From positions 1-8,410 of the forward strand of contig JAIOPW010000024.1 of the NCBI GenBank assembly GCA_021413665.1: a stretch of 8,410 nucleotides of DNA. Reading direction: 5' to 3'. The stretch is from Rhodocyclales bacterium (lineage in GTDB: Bacteria > Pseudomonadota > Gammaproteobacteria > Burkholderiales > Rhodocyclaceae). The notes below the pieces were generated by a model. The model was not told the DNA's origin. It was given only the letters and a program-made list of their open reading frames with translations, and ran no database searches. Every line of letters starts with the position of its first letter. The first letter of the stretch is position 1. The position numbers and the translations under genes were made by a program. This document shows, one piece after another, positions 1-7,192 of the stretch.

Positions 1-1
1 T

Positions 2-688
2 TGCAAAAATACCTCAATCACCCTAGAACAGATGCTGCGTCGCACCATCTGGGGGCAGGCTTTGCCGCCGGAAGACTTCGCCCGCGTCCGCGAAGGCACC
101 ATCGAGCGCACGGTACCCGGCGGCGGATTCGTCTGCCGCAAGGGCGAACCGGTAGACCACTGGTATGGCGTCATCGAAGGCCTGGCCAAGATGTCGAGCG
201 ACTGGGCCTCGGGCAAGACCGCGAGCTATACAGGCATCGCGGCCGGCGGCTGGTTCGGCGAAGGATCGATGCTGAAGGCGGAGCCGCGCCGCTATGACGT
301 GATTGCCCTGCGCGACACCCGCGTCGCCTGCATGCGGCACGAAACCTTCCACTGGCTGCTGGACCACAGCATCGCCTTCAACCGCTTCATCATCAACCAG
401 ATCAACGAGCGGCTCGGCCTCTTCATCGGCCTGCTGGAATCCGAGCGCTTGCTGGACATCGACGCCCGCGTTGCACGCGCCGTGGCAGCCCTGTTCCACC
501 CTGTGCTGCAGCCGGGAATGGAATTGTGCATCGCCATTTCGCAGGAAGAGATCGGCTACCTCGCCGGCGTCTCCCGCCAGCGCGTCAATCGCGCATTGCA
601 AACGCTGGAACAGGCCGGCTTCCTGACCACCCAGTACGGCGGGGTCACGGTGCTCGACCTGGACGCCCTGCGCCGCTTCGGTGGCTGA
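2..688 (+). CDS. Crp/Fnr-family transcriptional regulator, probably 5'-partial
   Basis: This is a DNA-binding one-component regulator of the Crp/Fnr superfamily. Numbering from the ATG at 32 (218 residues), a cyclic-nucleotide-binding-type beta-barrel spans about residues 15-115, with the FGEGSML turn at 75-81. A dimerisation helix lies at about 115-140. A winged helix-turn-helix fills about 150-215, with ISQEEIGYLAGVSRQRVNRA at 169-188 as the helix-turn-helix. The three cysteines (35, 100, 166) are scattered and there is no N-terminal cysteine cluster, so it is not an FNR-type iron-sulfur sensor. The Arg-Ser pair that binds cAMP phosphate in CRP is not evident: the corresponding stretch reads EPRRYDV. 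The effector is therefore unknown. The frame stays open from the ATG back to base 2 with no other start codon, and no Shine-Dalgarno sequence precedes the ATG, so the true start probably lies left of the window. It converges on the dehydrogenase gene. The family call is confident; the target genes are unknown. Confidence 0.9.
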   Translation, partial: CKNTSITLEQMLRRTIWGQALPPEDFARVREGTIERTVPGGGFVCRKGEPVDHWYGVIEGLAKMSSDWASGKTASYTGIAAGGWFGEGSMLKAEPRRYDVIALRDTRVACMRHETFHWLLDHSIAFNRFIINQINERLGLFIGLLESERLLDIDARVARAVAALFHPVLQPGMELCIAISQEEIGYLAGVSRQRVNRALQTLEQAGFLTTQYGGVTVLDLDALRRFGG

Positions 689-703
689 CGAAGCGCCGTG
701 TCG

Positions 704-727
704 CCGGCGCCGACTCTCAGGCGCCGG
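704..727. terminator. GC-rich hairpin between convergent genes, candidate bidirectional terminator
   Basis: An uninterrupted 8-bp all-GC stem (CCGGCGCC at 704-711 pairing with GGCGCCGG at 720-727) closes an 8-base loop. It lies 15 bases after the regulator stop codon and directly abuts the dehydrogenase stop codon (728-730). The position between convergent genes suits transcription termination on both strands. Neither side has a convincing run of T residues, so it is not a textbook intrinsic terminator and may act with Rho or only protect 3' ends. Confidence 0.45.
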
Positions 728-1504
728 TCAATAGGTATAGAAGCCGCGTCCCGTCTTGCGTCCCAGGTAGCCCGCGGCGACCATCTCCTTCAGCAGCGGC
801 GCCGGGCGGTACTTGGAATCGTTGAAGCCCTCGTAGAACACCTTCATCACCGCCAGCATGGTGTCCAGCCCGATCATGTCGGCCAGCGCCAGCGGACCGA
901 TCGGATGGTTGCAGCCCAGCTTCATGCCGGCATCGATTTCCTCGGCCGACGCCAAGCCTTCCGCATAAACGAAAATCGCCTCGTTGATCATCGGGCAGAG
1001 GATGCGGTTCACCACGAAGCCGGGGTTGTTCTTCACCGTGATCGGCGTCTTGCCCAGAGCCTTGGCCAGCGCCTCGACTTTCGCGTGCGTCTCATCCGAG
1101 GTTTGCAAGCCGCGAATCAGTTCCACCAAGGCCATCATCGGCACCGGGTTGAAGAAGTGCATGCCGATGAAGCGGTCGGCGCGGCCGGTCGCCGCGGCAA
1201 GCTGGGTAATCGAGATCGACGATGTGTTGCTGGCAATGATGGTGTCGTTACCGATCACCGCCTCGGCTTCCGCGAGGATCTTCAGCTTCAGACCCTCGTT
1301 CTCGGTCGCCGCTTCGATCACGATGTCGACCGCCTTCAGGTCGGCCATCTGCGTCGTCGCCTTGATCCGCGCCATCGCCGCGGCCTTCTGCTCGGCGCTC
1401 ATCTTCTCTTTCTTGACCAGCCGGTCGAGGCTGCCGGAAATCGTCGCAACGCCCTTCTGTACCGCCGCCTCGTCGATGTCCAGCATCACCGCGTCTATCC
1501 GCAA
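728..1504 (-). CDS. hbd: 3-hydroxybutyryl-CoA / 3-hydroxyacyl-CoA dehydrogenase, N-terminally truncated (likely non-functional)
   Basis: Members of this family oxidise (S)-3-hydroxyacyl-CoA to 3-ketoacyl-CoA with NAD+, in fatty-acid and butanoate metabolism. The 258-residue frame (TTG start at 1504) keeps nearly all family landmarks: IEAATENEGLK at 64-74, SNTSSISIT at 92-100, catalytic His116 in GMHFFNPVP, its partner Glu128 twelve residues later, the NNPGFVVNRIL motif at 159-169, and the GRKTGRGFYTY C-terminus. Full-length proteins are about 282 residues and begin with a Rossmann GxGxxG loop. Here roughly the first 24 residues, including that loop, are absent. The frame enters the protein at RIDAVMLDID, which corresponds to the second beta strand. 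An in-frame stop lies about 24 bases upstream of the TTG, and the upstream sequence belongs to a DUF4143 ATPase remnant. No Shine-Dalgarno sequence was recognised. Without the dinucleotide-binding loop, activity is very unlikely. The rest has no frameshift, so the break looks recent, or it could be an assembly join. Confidence 0.88.
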   Translation of the reverse strand: MRIDAVMLDIDEAAVQKGVATISGSLDRLVKKEKMSAEQKAAAMARIKATTQMADLKAVDIVIEAATENEGLKLKILAEAEAVIGNDTIIASNTSSISITQLAAATGRADRFIGMHFFNPVPMMALVELIRGLQTSDETHAKVEALAKALGKTPITVKNNPGFVVNRILCPMINEAIFVYAEGLASAEEIDAGMKLGCNHPIGPLALADMIGLDTMLAVMKVFYEGFNDSKYRPAPLLKEMVAAGYLGRKTGRGFYTY

Positions 1505-1509
1505 ACAAC

Positions 1510-2106
1510 TGTTGCGGCGAAATCACCTCGACGTTATCCGCCGGCGGGTAGCCCTCGCGTACCGGAGCAATCACACAGGCGCGATCAAGCCAGGGATCTT
1601 CGCAAGCGGTCCAGAAGCCCCGCGCTGAACGCGGCGCTCTGGACAGCTTGATCTCGTAGCCAACCCGCTTGTCATCGGCTTCCACCACCAAATCGAGCTC
1701 CGCGCCGGCCGCGGTGCGATAGAAGCCGTGCGCAGCAAGCGGCGGCAAGCCGGCGATCAGTTGTTCGATGATGCCCCCGCGACAAGCCCGCCGCCAGTAT
1801 GGTCGCCCCGAGCTGCGGCAGATCGTGTGTCAGCATGGTCTTGATCAGGTCGCCCAGCCAGGCGAGGGATTTCGCCTCGCCTGGCGTCAGATAGCTTTGC
1901 GGAAATCCGCCGCGCAGCCACAGACTGGATATCCGCGCCGGATCGGGGTCGCCTCCCCGATCAGAAAAGGCGTCAGTTCCAGATCGGCCGCGCGCCCGGC
2001 CAGCGATTCCGACGACGGCCGCAAGAGCTTGCCGCTGGCCGAGATGCGACAAAGATGCCGGCAAAGGTCGCGGCCCGAAAGTCGGCGTTCGCGCCACGGC
2101 GAGCAA
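1510..2106 (-). pseudogene. Decayed AAA/DUF4143-family ATPase remnant
   Basis: No single frame codes here, but pieces of one known protein type (P-loop ATPase with C-terminal DUF4143) appear in the right order in three minus-strand frames. From about 2040 to 1944 one frame reads ASGKLL, then SSESLAGRAADLELTPF. From about 1932 to 1777 a second frame reads SLWLRGGFPQSYL, then HDLPQLGATILAAGLSR. From about 1772 to 1512 a third frame reads IIEQLIAGLPP, FYRTAAGAELDLVVEADDK, YEIKLSRAP and NVEVISPQQLFA. The left part (about 2106-2060, LLAVARTP and PRPLPA) may be a further shifted piece. The N-terminal P-loop region is missing, and about 80-100 residues of the middle are deleted between the second and third pieces. 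The remnant spans about 200 of the usual 380-400 residues. It lies between the c-di-GMP gene stop and the truncated dehydrogenase. The family assignment comes from memory of these motifs. I see no surviving function. Confidence 0.75.
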
Positions 2107-2119
2107 CGCATGTGCCGCC

Positions 2120-5100
2120 CTATTTGGCCGAGAAATCCGCCCCGGCGATCCACGCCACGTCCGGTCGCCATTTCGCCGCCCAGTCCGGCAGGTCCGCTGC
2201 AGGCATCGGCCGCGCGATACCGTAGCCTTGCGCCAGATCGCAGCCGAGCGACAGCAGGCACGAACCGTGCGCCACGGTTTCTACCCCCTCGGCGATGATC
2301 TTCCGGCGAAAAGCGATCGCCAGACCGATCACGCCCTTGACGATGGCCAGATCGTCGGGGTCGTCAAGCATGTCGCGCACGAAGCTCTGGTCGATCTTGA
2401 GCAGGTTTGCCGGCAGGCGCCTGAGGTAGGTGAGCGAGGAATAGCCGGTGCCGAAATCGTCGAGCGCGAAGCTCACGCCCAGTACGCGGCAGGCGTGCAT
2501 GCGCTCCGAAACCTGCGCCACATCCTCCAGCGCGCTGGTTTCCAGCACTTCGAGTTCGAGCTGGTTGGGTCTGACCTCGGGCTGCGCCGCCAACATCTGC
2601 GCCATGCGCGCGGCAAAATCGCCCTGCTGCAACTGACGCGCGCCGACATTCACGCTCACCGGAATGTCCAGCCCCGCCGCGTTCCACTCGCGAACCTGGA
2701 GCAGCGCCGCTTCGATTACCCATTCGCCGAGCTCGACGCCGATCGGATGATCCTCGATGATGGGCAGGAAGTCAGCAGGCGGCAACAGGCCGCGCACGGG
2801 GTGCTGCCAGCGGATCAACGCCTCGGCGCCAACCACGGTGCCTGCCCTCATGTTCACCTTGGGCTGGTAGTACAGCACGAACTCCCGGCGGTCGAGTGCG
2901 CGGCGGATGTGGTCCAGGCTTTCGCGCCGGATGCTCACGGCCGCGTCCTGATCGACATCGAACAGGTGGAAGCGGTTCTTGCCGGCCTGCTTGGCCTGGT
3001 ACATGGCCTGGTCGGCGTGGCGCAGCAGGCTGTCGGCATCGCCATCGTCGATCGGAAACAGCGTCACACCGAGGCTGGCCGAAACCTTCAGGACGCAGTC
3101 CCTGATCTGCACCGGCGCGGCCGCCGCGCGCAGCAGCCTGGCCAGGACGACTTCGCACTCTTCCACGTTGGCCAGGTCCGCCAGCACGATGACGAACTCA
3201 TCGCCGCCCGGCCGGGCCAGCGTATCGCCTTCCCGCAGCGCCTCCTTCATTCGCTGCGAAAGTGCGATCAGAAGTCCGTCGCCGGTTTCGTGGCCGTGGG
3301 TGTCGTTGACCTCCTTGAAGCCGTCGAGATCGAGATAGACCAGTGCCATCAGGGTTTCGCGCCGCCGCGCCTGGACAATGGCCTGGCGCAGACGGTCCGC
3401 CAGCAACACGCGGTTGGGCAGGCCGGTCAGCGCGTCGTAATGGGCGATGTGTTCCAGTTGTTGCTGGTGCTCCTTCATCGCGGTGATGTCGGTAAACAGC
3501 GCGACGTAGTTCCGCACCGCACCGCCGGCATCGCACACGGCGGTGATGTTGACCAGTTCGGCATACAGCTCGCCGTTTTTCTTGCAGTTCCACATCTCGC
3601 CGTACCAGTGGCCATTGTCGGCCAGCGAACGCCACATTTCGGCGTAGAACTCCTTGCTCTGGCGACCGGACTTGAGGATGCTCGGGTTGCGTCCGATGGC
3701 TTCCTCGCAGCTGTAGCCGGTGATGTGGGAGAAGGTCTTGTTGACATCGACGATGCTGCCCCCGGCATCGGTGATGATGATGCCCTCGCGGGCATGCGAG
3801 AACACGCTGGCGGCGAGTTGCAGGCGGGCCTCCGCCTGCTTGCGCTCCGAAATGTCGATGCCGGTACCGACCAGGATCGGTCGGCCTTCGAAATCGATGC
3901 GCCGACCGGTGAAATAGAAGGGCATGCGGCTGCCGTGCAGACCGACCAGGCTGCCCTCGACCTCGGCGCCGCCTTCCGCGAAGGTGCGGGCGATGGCGGC
4001 GACAATCCGCGGCCTTTCGTCCTCGTCGAACAGCGCCGCCGCATCGGTCGCCATCAGCTCCGCGGCGGTTCTCTGGGTGACCGCCAACAAGTTGTTGTTG
4101 AACAGCAGGAAGCGGCCGCCGGTATCGATGGCATAGAACACGCCGGGAATGGATTCGACCAGTGTTTCTCGGAAAGCGCGCTGCGCCGCGGCTTCGAGCT
4201 CCGTCTGCTTGCGTTCGGTGATGTCCTGAATGGTGCCCAACATACGGGTCGCGCGGCCGTCGTCGGCAAACTCGACCACCCCGGTCACATGGCATATGAC
4301 TTCCGCGCCGCCGCTCTTTACGATGCGGCACTCGACCGCATAGGAGGTGTTCTCGTTCAGCGCCGCCTTGACCTCGCGATCGAGGCGCTCCCGGTCGTCG
4401 GGATGCACCTGCCCAAGGAACAACTCGTAGCTCGGCGACACGGCGCCAGGCTCGAAGCCCAGCAGGCGAAAGGTTTCGTCATTCCATGCCAGCGCGCCCG
4501 TTGCGGGATTCCAGTCCCAGGTGCCCACCTTGCCGATGGTGGCGGCGAGATCGTAGCGTTCCTTGGTTTTGCGTAGCTCATCGTCGGTTGCCTTGCGCAA
4601 GGTAATGTCGTTCACCACGGCGAAGGAGCCGACAATCCTGCCACCGGCGTCGCGCAGCGGCGAGGAATTGAACAGGCAGGTCAGCTTGTTGCCGACGCTG
4701 TTGGTCAGCTCGATTTCATAGCTGGTTCCGGTTCCCGCCTCTTGCGTGATCGCGGAGCGGTCCCTGAAGATTCGCGCGTTCCCGTCATCGACGAAGGAAT
4801 AGATCGAGCGGCCCCGGATTTCCTCCCCGCTCACCGCCAGCATGTCGCACAAGGCGCGATTGGCGCGTATCGTGCAGCGGTCCGTATCGATGACCCAGAT
4901 GCCTTCGGCTGCATTGCTGAATATGTCGCGCAGGAACTGTTCGCTCTCACGCAAGGACTCCTCCGCCCGCTTGCGCTCGGTGATGTCGGTATAGCTGGCG
5001 CGCACCAGCCGGCGCTTGCCGTCGGACAGGTCGTCCACGCGCACCTCGGCGAGAAGCTCCCGGCCGCACGCGCCGCGCAGGCGGCGTTCGACCACCACCG

Positions 5101-6049
5101 ATTCACCGGCGAAGGCACGCTTCTGCACCTCGCGGATGCGCTCCAGCACGGCGCTCGCGGCATCCGAAGGATCCGGAATGTAGAAACGCTCGATGCCGCC
5201 GCCGAGAAGCTCCTGCCGCGAGCATTCGAACAGGCTCTCGGCCCGCGGATTGGCGTCGACGATCCGCTGCGCGTCGGCGTCCACCACGACGATGGCATCG
5301 GGGGCGCGCTCGATCAGGATGCGAAAGCGCGCTTCGCTTTTGCCCAGGTCGGCGAGCCGGGCCTTGATTTCGCCGGTCATGCGGTTGAAGGCCTGGCCTA
5401 CCCGGGCGATCTCGTCGGCGCCTTCGATGTTTACCTCAACATCGAATCGCCCCTGCCCGACCGCCAGGCTGGCGCCTTCGAGCTTCGCCAGGTGGCGCAT
5501 CAGCCAGGTGCCAAGCAGCGTCAGCAGGAGGATCGACAGGGCGATCTCGATGAACGCGATGGCGATGCTCTCCCGCACCAGCTTTGTCCGCGCCGCGTGG
5601 AGGAACTCGGTCGACAGGCCGAATTGCAGCCGGCCGTAGATCTGGTTGTCAATGGCGATCGGCATTTCGACATCGAAGCGCCTTGTCTCGCTGCTGACAC
5701 CGGGATGCACCTGGACTTTCGGCAGGGCCGTGCCGACCGGCCAGCCGTCGCCGGCAACCCATTTTCCGCTCTTGTCGAACAGGGCGAAGTAGGTGACGCC
5801 ATCCCCGCGCCGGCTCTGGGCGAAAACGCCCTGGATGGGGCCGTAATCGAGCTGGGCCATGGACGGTGCGATGGCGGCATTGAGCAGCACCGAGAGTTCG
5901 CCCAGGCGCAGATCGACCTGCTCGTGCAGGCTGTTTTCGATCAGCCGCACGTTGTTCAATACCAGTGCGGCCAGCATCACGGCCTCGATGACAACGGCGC
6001 CGGCGATCAGCTTCCAGCGCAGGGGCCAGGCCTTGCGGGAGAACGCCAC
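2120..6049 (-). CDS. Membrane-bound sensory diguanylate cyclase/phosphodiesterase (HAMP, 5x PAS, GGDEF, EAL)
   Basis: A 1309-residue inner-membrane enzyme predicted to make and/or degrade the second messenger c-di-GMP. In order: transmembrane helix about 14-32; periplasmic sensor domain about 33-158, possibly Cache-like; second transmembrane helix about 159-183; HAMP about 184-235; five PAS domains at about 238-362, 366-488, 495-615, 622-738 and 742-860, the first four closing with DIT/DIS-type linkers such as DITERK; GGDEF about 865-1032; EAL about 1040-1285. The cyclase motif GGDEF is intact at 948-952, and the inhibitory RxxD site (REGD, 939-942) lies the canonical five residues upstream. 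The phosphodiesterase residues also look intact: EALIRWQHP (1076-1084), Asn1134, LELEVLET (1164-1171), DDFGTGYSS (1197-1205), Lys1218, Glu1254 in AEGVET, and QGY (1274-1276). Either activity could dominate. It starts at a GTG with a strong ribosome-binding site and follows the solute-binding protein gene by 3 bases, suggesting a shared mRNA and a functional partnership. The domain call is very secure; the signal is unknown. Confidence 0.96.
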   Translation of the reverse strand: MAFSRKAWPLRWKLIAGAVVIEAVMLAALVLNNVRLIENSLHEQVDLRLGELSVLLNAAIAPSMAQLDYGPIQGVFAQSRRGDGVTYFALFDKSGKWVAGDGWPVGTALPKVQVHPGVSSETRRFDVEMPIAIDNQIYGRLQFGLSTEFLHAARTKLVRESIAIAFIEIALSILLLTLLGTWLMRHLAKLEGASLAVGQGRFDVEVNIEGADEIARVGQAFNRMTGEIKARLADLGKSEARFRILIERAPDAIVVVDADAQRIVDANPRAESLFECSRQELLGGGIERFYIPDPSDAASAVLERIREVQKRAFAGESVVVERRLRGACGRELLAEVRVDDLSDGKRRLVRASYTDITERKRAEESLRESEQFLRDIFSNAAEGIWVIDTDRCTIRANRALCDMLAVSGEEIRGRSIYSFVDDGNARIFRDRSAITQEAGTGTSYEIELTNSVGNKLTCLFNSSPLRDAGGRIVGSFAVVNDITLRKATDDELRKTKERYDLAATIGKVGTWDWNPATGALAWNDETFRLLGFEPGAVSPSYELFLGQVHPDDRERLDREVKAALNENTSYAVECRIVKSGGAEVICHVTGVVEFADDGRATRMLGTIQDITERKQTELEAAAQRAFRETLVESIPGVFYAIDTGGRFLLFNNNLLAVTQRTAAELMATDAAALFDEDERPRIVAAIARTFAEGGAEVEGSLVGLHGSRMPFYFTGRRIDFEGRPILVGTGIDISERKQAEARLQLAASVFSHAREGIIITDAGGSIVDVNKTFSHITGYSCEEAIGRNPSILKSGRQSKEFYAEMWRSLADNGHWYGEMWNCKKNGELYAELVNITAVCDAGGAVRNYVALFTDITAMKEHQQQLEHIAHYDALTGLPNRVLLADRLRQAIVQARRRETLMALVYLDLDGFKEVNDTHGHETGDGLLIALSQRMKEALREGDTLARPGGDEFVIVLADLANVEECEVVLARLLRAAAAPVQIRDCVLKVSASLGVTLFPIDDGDADSLLRHADQAMYQAKQAGKNRFHLFDVDQDAAVSIRRESLDHIRRALDRREFVLYYQPKVNMRAGTVVGAEALIRWQHPVRGLLPPADFLPIIEDHPIGVELGEWVIEAALLQVREWNAAGLDIPVSVNVGARQLQQGDFAARMAQMLAAQPEVRPNQLELEVLETSALEDVAQVSERMHACRVLGVSFALDDFGTGYSSLTYLRRLPANLLKIDQSFVRDMLDDPDDLAIVKGVIGLAIAFRRKIIAEGVETVAHGSCLLSLGCDLAQGYGIARPMPAADLPDWAAKWRPDVAWIAGADFSAK

Positions 6050-6052
6050 GGC

Positions 6053-6961
6053 TCAGCCTCCCGGACCGGCCGCCAGCAGGCGGCGCAGTTCCGGCAAATA
6101 GACGTCGAGCTTGCGCACGTTTTTCGGCGCCGCCCTGACCACGTTCTTGTAGTGGCTGACAAGCAGGAAGCGCTTCCCCTCTTCGGTGGCGGCAAAGCTC
6201 ATCAGTGAAGCCTCCAGACGCTGCCGGTCGCGCGCCGGCATGGCGGGATGGACCAGGATCAGCGTGCTGGGCATGGACGGAACCTCTTCGGTCTGGAACA
6301 GGATGCGCAACTCGCCCTGCCGTTCCTGCGGAATCTGGCCGATGGCGAAATTCACCGTGATCGCGGCATCGACGTCGCCCGCAGCGACCGACAGCAGCGC
6401 CGAATTCTGCGAAACGGCGGGGACGATGACCAGATCGCTCAAGGCGACGCCGCGCTTTTCAAGCTCCTTCAGGGTCAGGATCGAATTGAGCACCAGCCTG
6501 TCGTTGATCGCCACGGTCCTGCCGCGCAACTGATCGAGGCTCCTGATCGGCCCATTGCTGCGGACCGAAATGACACCCGTCAGCGGCCGCTCGAAGCTGC
6601 CGATCGGCACGTAGCCGCCGTCTATCTGCGCCAGCCGTCCCATGTGCGGCGCGGTGAACACGATGTCGTAGTCGGGCCGGACGATGCGCTCGACATGCGT
6701 GCGTATGCTGGGCGCCGAGAAAAGATCCACCGCGCGTCCGACATCCCTTTCGAAATGCCGTGCCAGCGGCTGGAACAGCGGCACCAAGACATTAGGTGAC
6801 AGGTAGGGAATCAGCGCCATGCGCAACGGCGCCTGCTGCGCTCGGGCCGGGCCGGCCGCCGCCAGCAGGTACAGTCCCGCAAGCAGCGCGGCCAGCATGG
6901 CGACCAGCCGGCGCGGCGCGCGCCACACGCGCTTGCCAATATCGGGACAACGGGTATCCAT
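6053..6961 (-). CDS. Periplasmic PhnD-like solute-binding protein, likely sensor partner of the c-di-GMP enzyme
   Basis: A 302-residue exported protein of the PhnD (phosphate/phosphonate/phosphite-type) substrate-binding superfamily. It has a basic N-terminus (KRVWRAPRR, 10-18), a hydrophobic core at about 19-37 and a signal peptidase I site ARA|QQ after residue 41, and no lipobox. The mature part follows the two-lobed binding-protein pattern: LRMALIPYLSPNVLVPLFQP (46-65), PDYDIVFTAPHMGRLAQ (96-112), SLDQLRGRTVAIND (141-154) and SALLSVAAGDVDAAI (187-201). The Ser-Thr-Ser-Gly segment that PhnD proteins use to hold the phosphonate group is replaced by NDRLVLNS after TVAI, so the ligand is probably not a classical phosphonate. 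No permease or ATPase gene is adjacent. The gene instead overlaps the translation signals of a membrane GGDEF-EAL protein. By analogy with NspS-MbaA of Vibrio cholerae, I infer that it reports ligand occupancy to the enzyme's periplasmic domain. ATG start; GGAGG lies 9 bases upstream. Confidence 0.88.
   Translation of the reverse strand: MDTRCPDIGKRVWRAPRRLVAMLAALLAGLYLLAAAGPARAQQAPLRMALIPYLSPNVLVPLFQPLARHFERDVGRAVDLFSAPSIRTHVERIVRPDYDIVFTAPHMGRLAQIDGGYVPIGSFERPLTGVISVRSNGPIRSLDQLRGRTVAINDRLVLNSILTLKELEKRGVALSDLVIVPAVSQNSALLSVAAGDVDAAITVNFAIGQIPQERQGELRILFQTEEVPSMPSTLILVHPAMPARDRQRLEASLMSFAATEEGKRFLLVSHYKNVVRAAPKNVRKLDVYLPELRRLLAAGPGG
6057..6062 (-). promoter_or_regulatory. Shine-Dalgarno sequence supporting the GTG start of the c-di-GMP enzyme
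   Basis: GGGAGG (minus strand) lies 7 bases before the GTG at 6049-6047 and within the last codons of the upstream solute-binding protein gene, whose TGA is at 6055-6053. This fixes the GTG as the start. The arrangement permits translational coupling between the two genes. Confidence 0.75.
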
Positions 6962-7023
6962 TCCTTGCCGCCTCCGCCCATCGTCGCGCCATGAAGGATA
7001 GGAAATCCAATGGCCTCTTCAGG

Positions 7024-7053
7024 AGTATGGCTGACGCCGGGCGCCGCAGTCAA
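7024..7053 (-). promoter_or_regulatory. Candidate sigma70 promoter for the binding-protein/c-di-GMP operon
   Basis: On the minus strand, TTGACT (7053-7048, 5 of 6 to the -35 consensus) is separated by 18 bases from CATACT (7029-7024, 4 of 6 to the -10 consensus). Transcription would start near 7017, giving a leader of about 55 bases before the ATG at 6961. Upstream, two unproven operator-like symmetries are visible: TGCGC at 7074-7078 with GCGCA at 7094-7098, and the perfect palindrome GCTGGCCAGC at 7136-7145. The remainder of this 231-base gap (6962-7192) holds no gene I can support. Confidence 0.45.
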
Positions 7054-7192
7054 TCGCCTGTTTTGGGCTGAAATGCGCACGATCCACGATTTCGCGCAGT
7101 GACGCACCTGACGGGCGACACGCTGATCGAACTTGGCTGGCCAGCGCGCCGCTGCGCCAGGGAAACTTCCGGACGGGAGAGGATGCCGCCTC

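Noticed and set aside
698..1651. Plus-strand open frame of 317 codons opposite the dehydrogenase
   Set aside because: It is a shadow of the dehydrogenase frame running into the pseudogene, with no family motif.
1248..1748. A single intact 166-residue protein on the minus strand
   Set aside because: Only its first ~78 residues resemble anything (the DUF4143 C-terminus). The rest is an out-of-frame reading of the dehydrogenase, so it is part of the pseudogene rather than a separate gene.
2228..4576. Long plus-strand open frame (782 codons) antisense to the GGDEF/EAL gene
   Set aside because: It mirrors a clearly coding, domain-rich gene on the other strand. Its His/Asp/Gln/Arg-rich translation matches no family and is typical of antisense frames in GC-rich DNA.
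4742..6208. Plus-strand open frame of 488 codons opposite the sensor and PAS region
   Set aside because: It is an antisense shadow crossing the boundary of two real minus-strand genes, with no recognisable domain.
6053..6961. Component of a phosphonate ABC transporter
   Set aside because: No permease or ATPase gene is adjacent, the flanking genes are icmF and a GGDEF-EAL enzyme, and the phosphonate-binding Ser/Thr segment is absent.
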